Below, one piece after another: positions 22,445-30,600 of a stretch of DNA of 33,886 bases. Under the pieces are notes generated by a model. The model made no database searches. It was given only the letters and a program-made list of their open reading frames with translations, and was not told the DNA's origin. Position numbers and translations under genes: made by a program. Within the stretch, counting starts at the first letter, position 1, and each line of letters opens with the position of its first letter. Source of the stretch: Planctomycetota bacterium (GTDB taxonomy: Bacteria > Planctomycetota > Planctomycetia > Pirellulales > Pirellulaceae); the NCBI GenBank assembly GCA_027622275.1, contig JAQBZB010000074.1, positions 1 through 33,886 on the forward strand, in the 5' to 3' direction.

Positions 22445-22949
22445 CTTTCACTGGTTTTCTTCTTGAAGAGGACGGTACGCCGCCAGCGAGGCCGGACCCT
22501 CGCTCGGCCATTGGCCCTTCGGCATGGTCACGGTCTGAAGTTTTGCCGGATCCAGCATCATCGTATGCAGTTTCGAGGATTCGCGAAAACGACTCCGGTC
22601 TTTTCGACCGATGCTCCTGACGATTTCGGCCATCGGGTACACCGATGCGCGCAGAGGCAGACGCCGTGACTCCGTTCAACGTCCGACCGGATCAAGCCTT
22701 CGAGCAGGGTCGTCTTACCTATGCCGGTCTTGCCAACGATATAGAGGGCCGGAACCAATCTTCCCGAGCGATGTCGAACGTTCCCTGATCCCCACGATGG
22801 CGGACTCGGCCGAGGACCACCGCATCGTCCTGTTCTCCCGTGAAAAGTTGCACGGGAGCAGGGAGCTCCGTGAACGGCAGCCTAGCCTTCTGATCGGTCT
22901 GGGCTGTGGTGGCCGCCGCGTGAAAGAGCATCGCAAGCTCACAGTGCAA
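22445..22949 (-). pseudogene. Remnant of a HerA/TraG-like P-loop ATPase
   Basis: On the minus strand a frame reads LFTGEQDDAVVLGRVRHRGD then GTFDIAREDWFRP. One frame over it continues as ALYIVGKTGIGKTTLLEGLI and RSDVERSHGVCL, and after another shift as MAEIVRSIGRKDRSRF...MMLDPAKL. The order (short beta lead-in, Walker A GKTGIGKTT, then a region where DPHGDL would be expected) matches DUF87/HerA- or TraG-type ATPases, which pump or move DNA. At least two frameshifts and loss of the Walker B region mean it cannot make a working enzyme. It lies downstream of the operon at 22989-24818 on the same strand and may be debris of a mobile element. Confidence 0.5.
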
Positions 22950-22988
22950 CTGGAAGAACGACCGGCCCCGCCATGACGGTGCCTGGTT

Positions 22989-23807
22989 TCAATCCATGGC
23001 CAACCAACAAGACCTGTCCGACCTGTCCGGTTTTCCATTCCTTGTGTCCTTGCCCGTCACATAGACGTCTTGCTCTGCAGCCACTTGAGCGCCGCACTCG
23101 CTTTCTCTTCTCTCGCTTTCCACATGGCGAGTCGCTGTTGCAGCGGGGGCGAGCTTCAAAGAAAACTGGCTGTTTAGCCGCAAGACGCTGTTTAGCCGCA
23201 AGACTTTGATTAAAACTATCGTAACCCCTGTTACGCCAATCAAAGTAGGAACAAGGAACCACCAAAACGCCGCGTTTGCCTTCCACATCGGTTCCTGATG
23301 TCCGGGGTGCTGACGAACTATCGATTCCATACACCCACCGCAGAGCCCAATGGGGATCGCCAAAAAAATCCCGAGCCCTATCCAAAGTACGAGCCACACT
23401 CCTCCGACCCGGGACGAACTAGCTGTTTGCTGAGCGTTTCGCGCAGCAATTGTAGCCCTAGAATCCTGAATCTCGATTTCGATCCTTTCTCTTGTATCTT
23501 TCGCAAACTGAATCCCTTGAACCAGTTGCTGGCGAGCCCCGTTCATAACAGCTTCGCATTCGATCCGCGCTTGCTTGCTCTCGTGAACCGCAACTACATA
23601 GCTGGCCAGACTTATGCGTTTCAATCTTGTGTTGGTGTCTGTAGGAAGGTTCACCTCAAGTTCGTCAAATTCGGCCATCTTATAAGCTTGCCTCGCTACG
23701 TCAATGTTGGCCTGTAGCTGCCTAAGGCCGCGCGTGGCGTTCTCTCTGGCGTGCTGCGTCCGGCGCGTTCGAAGTGCCAACAACTCCTGCTTTATGGACC
23801 CTGTCAT
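22989..23807 (-). CDS. Coiled-coil protein with two membrane helices
   Basis: The 272-residue protein is unrecognised. Residues 1-125 are charged and helical with long heptad stretches (QELLALRTRRTQHARENATR, LVQGIQFAKDTRERIEIEIQ), interrupted by FDELEVNLPTDTNTRLKRIS. Two hydrophobic helices follow, about 135-157 (VGGVWLVLWIGLGIFLAIPI) and 180-203 (FWWFLVPTLIGVTGVTIVLI). The start overlaps the stop of the TPR gene by four bases (ATGA), a sign of translational coupling. After residue about 215 the sequence becomes low-quality; another frame gives LAMWKAREEKASAALKWLQS and an earlier stop near 23061, so the annotated C-terminus may reflect a frameshift. The coiled-coil part probably faces the cytoplasm. 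Confidence 0.6.
   Translation of the reverse strand: MTGSIKQELLALRTRRTQHARENATRGLRQLQANIDVARQAYKMAEFDELEVNLPTDTNTRLKRISLASYVVAVHESKQARIECEAVMNGARQQLVQGIQFAKDTRERIEIEIQDSRATIAARNAQQTASSSRVGGVWLVLWIGLGIFLAIPIGLCGGCMESIVRQHPGHQEPMWKANAAFWWFLVPTLIGVTGVTIVLIKVLRLNSVLRLNSQFSLKLAPAATATRHVESERRESECGAQVAAEQDVYVTGKDTRNGKPDRSDRSCWLAMD
23169..23204. repeat. 18-bp tandem duplication within a gene
   Basis: GCTGTTTAGCCGCAAGAC occurs twice without a gap. On the minus strand it duplicates six residues (VLRLNS) right after the second membrane helix and preserves the reading frame. It is probably a recent slippage event. Confidence 0.9.
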
Positions 23808-24715
23808 GAGACGAAATCCGGTTCACTAAACATCGTAACGATCGTTTCGGGCCGCAGGTCAATGCACTTTTCTAGCAAGGCGAGTGCATCCTTGGCTCGT
23901 TGGGTTCTCGCTGCGTACCTCGCGGCATCGTAGAGCACATCATGGTCTTCTCCGGCGACCGTCAGTATCTTTTGGATAGTCGCGTACGCATCTTGATCCT
24001 TGCCCTGCAAGTACTGCATATAGGCGAGGTGCCTTACGCTCTCGACGTACGTTGGGTTCTTGCGCGGCGGCAATGCCGTTAGCCTCATTGTGCCACCCAG
24101 CCTTTGCAGGCGATTTGCCATCTCCTGCAACCTCGGACTCCGCGAATAACCTTCCAAGGTCACAGTACAGTATTCGACATCCTGGCTTGCGCTCAGCCTC
24201 CCCGCATGGTAAAAAGCCTCCGCCGCCTCAGTGAGGTTGCCCTTGAACTTCCATTGGAGCCAACCAAGATCAAACCAAGCGAGATAGTCCCGCCTCCCAA
24301 TCGGGTTATTCAGAACTCCTTGCAGGAGGCTTACGGCCTCTTTGAAATGTTCTTTTTGGTCTCGCCCACACGTCCGGGCACCGTTGTCTAGCGCCCTGCT
24401 GGCTTCTCGCAGAAGTTCTTTTGCTTTCGCCTCATAAGGATTGCGCAAGAGCTGGGTAATCTCCTGCAATGTCCGCTGTTGGGCGATCAGGAGGTGGGCA
24501 ATTACATCGAAACCAGCTTCTAGTATTGCCGTCTGGGTTTCAATTGCCTCGCGCACCTCTTCGGTGGTGGCTTTGAGTTCCTTCAGGCTTTTCGCAAGCT
24601 CGCCAAAGCCTTCCTTCAAAAGATCGCTCTGCGCGTTTATCGCGCCCAATAGCTCAAGGTTGTGCCGCGCCGCCTTGCGTTGGCGCCTAAATGCCTCCCT
24701 TTTGGTAAGAGACAA
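23804..24715 (-). CDS. Coiled-coil plus TPR-like repeat protein
   Basis: The 303-residue protein has no signal peptide. The start is a TTG at 24715; stop codons lie just upstream in frame and no ATG is near. Residues 1-90 are a charged coiled coil (ELAKSLKELKATTEEVREAI, IAQQRTLQEITQLLRNPYEA). From about 95 helix pairs of TPR type follow (AKELLREASRALDNGA, FKEAVSLLQGVLNNP, AWFDLGWLQWKFKGNLTEAA, YAARTQRAKDALALLEKCID). It is probably a cytoplasmic scaffold that binds a partner, perhaps the membrane protein encoded immediately downstream with a four-base overlap. Bacterial proteins with the same coiled-coil then TPR layout are known but poorly characterised. The gene is visibly more A/T-rich than its plus-strand neighbours, consistent with transfer. 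Confidence 0.7.
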   Translation of the reverse strand: MSLTKREAFRRQRKAARHNLELLGAINAQSDLLKEGFGELAKSLKELKATTEEVREAIETQTAILEAGFDVIAHLLIAQQRTLQEITQLLRNPYEAKAKELLREASRALDNGARTCGRDQKEHFKEAVSLLQGVLNNPIGRRDYLAWFDLGWLQWKFKGNLTEAAEAFYHAGRLSASQDVEYCTVTLEGYSRSPRLQEMANRLQRLGGTMRLTALPPRKNPTYVESVRHLAYMQYLQGKDQDAYATIQKILTVAGEDHDVLYDAARYAARTQRAKDALALLEKCIDLRPETIVTMFSEPDFVS

Positions 24716-24818
24716 CCTCGGCAGTATCGCGCGCTATCATCCGCAGATGGTAATGGTTCTCGATCTCGCGCAGCGGACTGCTCGGTGAGAACAAGATTTC
24801 GTCAAAGGGTATAGGCAT
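24687..24818 (-). CDS. Small ORF, 43 residues, first gene of the minus-strand operon
   Basis: ATG at 24818 (GGTGGGA upstream) gives a protein-like sequence beginning MPIPFDEILFSPSSPLREIE and continuing NHYHLRMIARDTAEVV, ending at TAG 24687. It overlaps the TTG start of the TPR gene by 29 bases, so its translation could deliver ribosomes to that weak start. It matches no family I know. It could be a real small protein, a leader peptide, or the C-terminal rest of an older gene. Confidence 0.4.
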   Translation of the reverse strand: MPIPFDEILFSPSSPLREIENHYHLRMIARDTAEVVSYQKGGI

Positions 24819-24836
24819 GGGAACATCCCACCCGGT

Positions 24837-25018
24837 CTAACGAATTGGGACTACGTGGCCGCTTTGAGACTCGTACTGTGAAGTCACCGCCGCATCGCCA
24901 AAATGTGCTGCGAATGCCTTTGCGGATTCAAGCGAGGCACAAAGCTACGGGCCAATGCTCTTGAATGCGACTTCATCAACTTGGACCTCCAGGTATCGTT
25001 GTAATGTCTTTTCCCATC
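24837..25018 (-). pseudogene. Degenerate coding remnant
   Basis: One minus frame gives protein-like pieces, EKTLQRYLEVQVDEVAFKSI then an in-frame TAG, then CASLESAKAFAAHFGDAAVT and SQYESQSGHVVPIR before a stop at 24837. An overlapping frame (24884-25099, 71 residues) also stays open but looks less natural. The parent family was not recognised. The remnant ends 18 bases before the small ORF and may be its broken upstream operon neighbour. Confidence 0.3.
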
Positions 25019-25654
25019 GGAATCAAACGGTGCGGCCCAGCTCGCCCGATGGCCGACGAAGATTTGCTCGCACCAATTATGGGCCTTGGCGAGCGTCAAT
25101 GAGTCGGAGTCCTTGTTGGGTCATCTTTCCTTGGTCATTTTACCCAATAGATCGACGAACCGGGTCGCCGCGAGTGCGGGTGCCGCTGGCCCGTCCTTTC
25201 CGGCTGGGCCGTCCCTTGCCCCACAACCCAGGGCGAGGGTAACGCCAAAGCCGTTTGTGACTCAGGACGACAACTCCGCAGTCAGTTGGGCCGAAACCGT
25301 TCGGCGTACATGACGTCAACCGAATGCGAGATACGGGGATTCCCTGCGCGCATCGGTGTAGCCGGCCGGGGGCGTGATCACGGGAGGGTTCGCAGCCTCG
25401 GTGGGCGCAACCGGCGATGTCAAGCGGATGTCGCTGCCTGCTTGAGTCGATAACACCGACGCAATTGGGCGGGAACATATTTGGAGGCTCGCCACCCACC
25501 GCGATGGTTCGCCCAGCGGCACTTCTTGCAACCGCTCCGGCCACACTTTCGTCCACGGACGAGAGCCTGAAGACGGTACGCGTTCTTCTCGCAACTCCAT
25601 CTGCATTGAATTCGCGGCCAGACTTAACTCGACCGGATCGATAGTCAATTGCTA
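25019..25654. other. Stretch without a supported gene
   Basis: Several short frames are open on both strands; the longest are a minus frame 25140-25556 and a minus frame 25316-25648 containing TSPVAPTEAANPPVITPP. None has a convincing start, ribosome site or family resemblance. A decayed gene is possible. No tRNA-like fold or tandem repeat was seen. Confidence 0.4.
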
Positions 25655-25819
25655 GTAGTGTCCAAATAGCGCGTGCTGGGGATGCAGGTCAATCGGCTGG
25701 CTGTCGGCAGTTTCGTACGAGAGCGTGGCCCGCTGGGCTCCGGCGGGATGTTGGTATCTACAGAAGAAAATCAGACCAGATCCGCCGGAGCCCGGCGGAC
25801 CACACTATTAGGACACTAC
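25655..25819. mobile_element. MITE-like element with terminal inverted repeats
   Basis: GTAGTGTCCAAATAG at 25655 is matched at the other end by its inverse (GTAGTGTCCTAATAG on the minus strand, ending at 25819), one mismatch over 15 bases. Inside is a second inverted pair of about 24 bases (GTGGCCCGCTGGGCTCCGGC at 25724; ATCCGCCGGAGCCCGGCGGA at 25780). About 165 bp long, no ORF. It ends 86 bases before the DUF1501 start. Confidence 0.7.
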
Positions 25820-25905
25820 CCTTGCTTGCCAGGGCGACGAAGTTCGTTCTCTGGGGTAGTATGATTGGATTGGTGCTCCAAGCCCGATATGCCAACGAGT
25901 TCGCT

Positions 25906-27303
25906 ATGTTACACCACACTCGCCGTCATTTTTTCAAGCAGTCGACCGCTTCCATTGGGGCGGCTGCGCTGGCCCAGTTGATTGGGGACACGTCTGTCAA
26001 AGCTTCGGCGAGCGCGCGAGCCAAACGCGTCATTTACCTGTTTCAATCCGGCGCGCCCTCGCAGGTCGACCTGCTCGATTACAAACCGGAACTCGCCAAA
26101 CTGCACGGCACCGAACTGCCTGCTTCCGTTCGGATGGGACAACGCTTGACCGGCATGACGTCGGGGCAGAAGGAGTTGCCGGTCGCGAAGAACATTTGGG
26201 ACTTCAAGCAATGTGGCGAGTCGGGAACGTGGCTCAGTGATCTATTGCCGCACATCGGCAGCGTTGCGGATGATATCTGCGTCGTGAAGACGATCCATAC
26301 CGAAGCGATCAATCACGATCCGGCAATCACGTTCTTCATGACCGGCAACCAGCAACCCGGGCGGCCGAGCATCGGATCGTGGGTCAGCTACGGCATCGGT
26401 TCGGCCAACGAGAACCTGCCGGCATTCGTTGTTTTGCTTTCCAAGAACACCTACGCGGCGGCCCAACCTTTGTACGCGCGACTGTGGGGAAGCGGTTTTC
26501 TGCCGGCGAATCATCAAGGCGTCAAGTTCCGCTCTTCCGGTGACCCCGTGCTGTACCTGAACGATCCGGCCGGTTCGACGCTAGAGTCCCGCCGACGCTT
26601 GCTCGACTCGTTAGGAAAACTGAACCGCATCCAGCTGGAACAAGCCGGCGATCCTGCCATCGAAGCACGCATCGCTTCGTACGAAATGTCTTATCGGATG
26701 CAGATGTCTGTGCCCGATTTGACCGACTTCTCGGACGAACCCGAGTCGACCTTCAAACTCTACGGAGAAGATGCGAGGACACCCGGCACGCACGCGGCCA
26801 ACTGTTTGCTGGCTCGACGCTTGGCCGAACGCGACGTTCGGTTTATTCAGTTGTTCCATCGCGGCTGGGACAACCACTCGCAACTGCCGACGGAACATCC
26901 CAAGGTCTGCAAAGAAGTCGATCAAGGCTCCGCCGCACTCGTCAAGGATTTGAAGCAGCGCGGCTTGCTCGACGACACATTGATCATCTGGGGTGGCGAG
27001 TTCGGGCGCACGGTTTACGCACAAGGCTCGTTGAGCGGGAATGGCTACGGTCGCGATCATCACCCCCGTTGCTTCAGCATGTGGCTGGCCGGCGGCGGCA
27101 TCAAGGGCGGCACAACGTGGGGCGAGACGGACGACTTTTGTTACAACATCGCCCGCGACGGCGTTCACGTCAACGAATTGAATGCCACGATCCTGCACGC
27201 CCTGGGCATCGACCACCGCCAGCTGACCTATCGCTTTCAAGGACTCGACCAGCGACTCACCGGCGTCGAGGAAGTCGAGCTAGTTCATGGTATCCTGAGT
27301 TAA
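25906..27303 (+). CDS. DUF1501 family protein, Tat-exported, without adjacent DUF1553 partner
   Basis: The 465-residue protein is assigned ATG 25906, where a twin-arginine signal begins ([20 protein letters not shown]). The open frame runs back to 25822 into the MITE edge and adds 28 residues with no homology-like pattern. DUF1501 (PF07394) features: [42 protein letters not shown] from 363 and [20 protein letters not shown]. It is clearly paralogous to the 16531 gene, but the region around SGAPSQVD differs from TGSPPHLD. No good Shine-Dalgarno is visible. It is flanked on both sides by related palindromic elements and lies 4.9 kb from the nearest DUF1553 gene, which usually neighbours this family. 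Confidence 0.9.
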   Translation: MLHHTRRHFFKQSTASIGAAALAQLIGDTSVKASASARAKRVIYLFQSGAPSQVDLLDYKPELAKLHGTELPASVRMGQRLTGMTSGQKELPVAKNIWDFKQCGESGTWLSDLLPHIGSVADDICVVKTIHTEAINHDPAITFFMTGNQQPGRPSIGSWVSYGIGSANENLPAFVVLLSKNTYAAAQPLYARLWGSGFLPANHQGVKFRSSGDPVLYLNDPAGSTLESRRRLLDSLGKLNRIQLEQAGDPAIEARIASYEMSYRMQMSVPDLTDFSDEPESTFKLYGEDARTPGTHAANCLLARRLAERDVRFIQLFHRGWDNHSQLPTEHPKVCKEVDQGSAALVKDLKQRGLLDDTLIIWGGEFGRTVYAQGSLSGNGYGRDHHPRCFSMWLAGGGIKGGTTWGETDDFCYNIARDGVHVNELNATILHALGIDHRQLTYRFQGLDQRLTGVEEVELVHGILS

Positions 27304-27440
27304 CTGTTCAAGCTGAAAACTGCCGCACGACGAACTGTCTAAAACCGTGCGGCCTTCGGTGGAGTGAACAAGAGAAGGAACGCTAATCGACTCTGATCCT
27401 CGCTAATGAAGAGATCCTGAGAACTGGCTTAGCTTAGAAA

Positions 27441-27542
27441 CAGTGTCTTAATAAGTTCCCGTAGTGGTGGCTTCCAGCCGCCGCTGGACGATGGCGGCTA
27501 GAAGCCACCACTACGGAAATCGGGAAGTAGTAACGACACACT
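27441..27542. mobile_element. Short MITE-like palindromic element
   Basis: It contains a strong inverted pair (CGTAGTGGTGGCTTC at 27460, with GAAGCCACCACTACG as its mirror; full arms 27456-27482 and 27493-27518, 10-base loop). The outer flanks AGTGTCTTAATAAG and CGACACAC are an imperfect inverted repeat resembling the AGTGTCC-AATAG ends of the 25655-25819 element. The rest of the 363-bp gap shows nothing else. Confidence 0.55.
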
Positions 27543-27666
27543 TTCTTAGATTCGTGGTAATCAGCGTTGATTAGTGTTCCCTTGCGAACGAGCGTTTTCA
27601 CTTTGAGTTAACGTGGTGGTTTGTTTTACCACCCGACCGCAATTTTCCGGACATCGAAAGAGCTTT

Positions 27667-30600
27667 ATGAAGCCACTCCACCTAATCGTCGCACTTTCCG
27701 TGTTGCCATCCCTCGCGCTCGGCGACGAAGCACGCGTTCCCAAGCCGCTCAAAGCCCTGCTCATCACAGGCGGCTGTTGTCACGACTACACCACGCAAAA
27801 GCAGCTGATCAAGCAGGGGCTCGAAGAGCGGGCCCACATCGAGGTCACGGTTGTCCAGCAAGGCGGGACAACGACGGACACGAAGATCCCGCTGTACGAA
27901 GATCCCAACTGGGCGGACGGCTACGACATCGTGCTGCACGACGAGTGTTTCTCCGATGTCCCCGATCCGGCCTGGACGCAACGCATCCTCAAACCGCATC
28001 AGGCCGGGCTGCCGGGCGTCGTGATTCACTGCGCGATGCACTGTTACCGCGACGGCACGGACGAGTGGTTCAAGTTTTGCGGCGTCACCTCGCGCCGCCA
28101 CGGCGCTCATTACGCCCACGAAGTCCTCAACCGCGACGCCGAGCATCCGATCATGAAGAACTTCGGAGCCGGCTGGGCGAATCCGGCGGGCGAGTTGTAT
28201 TGGATCGAGAAAGTGTGGCCGACCGCCCATCCGCTGGCCGCGTCCAAGAACCGCGAGAAGGGGAATGAGGAAGTCTGCGTTTGGACCAACGACTATCAAG
28301 GCACGCGCATCTTCGGGACAACACTCGGCCACCACAACGAAACGGTCGAAGCTCCCGCGTTTCTGAACATGCTCACGCGCGGCACGCTGTGGGCCTGCGG
28401 AAAGCTCGACGATACGTACCTGAAGCCCGTCGAAGTCAAACTAGTTCCCGTCAATCTGGCGTTGAACAAGCCGACGTCCGCATCGAGCGAAGAGACCGGC
28501 AAGAACAACTTCGCGCCTCATGCCGTCGACGGCAACAAGGCAACGCGCTGGTGTGCCTCCAATCCATCGGCACCACAGTGGTGGCAGGTTGACCTGGAGA
28601 AGCCACAGCACGTTACCGGATGCCGCCTCGATTGGGAGAACCCCAACGCGGTCTTCCGCTACAAAGTCGAAGGCTCGAACGACGGCGAAGCTTGGATAAC
28701 TCTCGTCGATCGCTCCAACAACGAAGGCGACAAGAACTACACTCACGAGTTCAATTCACCATCCGCCCGCTACCTTCGCGTTACGTTTCTCGGCAGCGAT
28801 ACCGGGAATTGGGGCAGCCTGTGGGAAGTCAGCGCATTCGGCGACGAAACAGTAAAACTCGATCCGGACGAAGCCCGTGTCGCGGCCGAGCAAGCTCAGC
28901 TGGCCGACGTCAAGTTGCCCGCAGGCTTCGAAGCGACGTTGTTCGCGACTCCGCCAGCCGTCAACTATCCGGTGTTCGTCGCGGCTGCGCCGGACGGCAC
29001 GGCGTATGTCTCGGTGGACAAGAACGGCTCGCTCGACCGCGAGCCGCAGCGGGGTTCGGTGTATCGGCTGCGAGACATCGACGGCGACGGACGCGCTGAC
29101 GAGTCGAAGCTGTTCGTCGCCGACGTCGATTCGCCGCGTGGACTCGTGTGGGATCACGACCGTTTGTACTTGATGCATCCGCCGCATCTGAGTGCCTTCA
29201 TCGATCACGACGGCGACGGCATCGCCGACGAGCAACAGACGCTCGTGAAGAACATCGCTTTCACGTTCAAGGACCGGCCGGCCGATCACACATCGAACGG
29301 CGTGACGCTGGGTATCGACGGCTGGTTGTATCTCGCGATCGGCGATTTCGGGTTCATGGAAGCCGAAGGAACCGACGGCCGGAAACTGCAACTTCGCGGT
29401 GGAGGCGTCGTCCGCGTCCGCCCGGATGGGACCGGGCTCGAACTCTATTCGCGCGGCACGCGGAACATCCTCGAGGTCGCCGTCGATCCGTTGCTGAATG
29501 GATTCACCCGAGACAATACGAACGATGGCGGCGGTTGGGACATCCGGCTGCACCACTTCACCGGCTGGGAGGACCACGGTTATCCGCGGCTGTTCACCAA
29601 TTTCGGTGACGAGATCGTTCAGCCCTTGGCCGACTACGGCGGCGGATCGGGATGCGGAGCGTTGTATCTCGACGAGCCAGGATTTCCACCGGGCTATGGC
29701 AACGCTCTCTACACCGCTGATTGGGGACTCAATTGGATCTATCGGCACGAGCTAACGCCGCGCGGAGCGACCTTCACACCCAGCCAGGACGAGTTCGTCG
29801 GAGCCACCCGCGTCACCGATCTGGATGTCGATGCGATGAGCCGTCTGTATATCACCAGCTGGAAAGGAGCCACGTTCAAGTACGAAGGAGACAACGTCGG
29901 CTACTTGATCCGCGTCTCGCCGAAGGGTTACCAGCCGGAATCGCTGCCGGACTTTGAGGCCGCGTCTGATGCCGAACTTGTCAAGCTGCTGGAATCACCG
30001 AGCCATCGCCGGCGATTGGAGGCGCAACGCACGTTAATCCGTCGAGTGCTTGCCGGTAAGGCCAGCGACTCGGTCGATCGCAGCCTGAGTTTGCTCGCGG
30101 CGGACGACGGCCAGCCGCTTGCCTCGCGCATCGCCGCCGTGTTTGCGCTGAAGCAGGCATTCGGCAGCAAGTCACACGCAGCGCTGGTCGGCCTGACGGA
30201 GAATGACTCGATACGTCCATTTGCGATTCGTGCGCTGACCGATCGCGATGACCAATTGGTCGATATTCCGCTCGATCCGATCATGCACGGGCTGTTCGAC
30301 GAGAATTCGCGTTCGCGCCTGGAAGCTTGCCTCGCGATGGCCCGGCTCAAGCTGATCGACCTCGCGCGAGAAATGACACCTCTGCTCGCGGACCCCGACC
30401 CAATCGTTGCGCACACGGCCGTTCAAGCACTCGTCTCGATGCGGTCGGCCGAGGCGTGCTTTGTCGTGGTCGATGAAGCAGCCGTCGACGATCCGCGACG
30501 CGTCAATGCGTTGCGCGTTCTGCAATCGCTGCATGGCGAGAGCGTTGTCTCGGGACTCGTACTGCGGCTCGAACGAGAACTCGACACCGATCGCCGCCGC

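Noticed and set aside
25140-25556. Minus-strand ORF of 138 codons
   Set aside because: No ribosome site, no protein-like regularity, and competing frames of similar quality overlap it.
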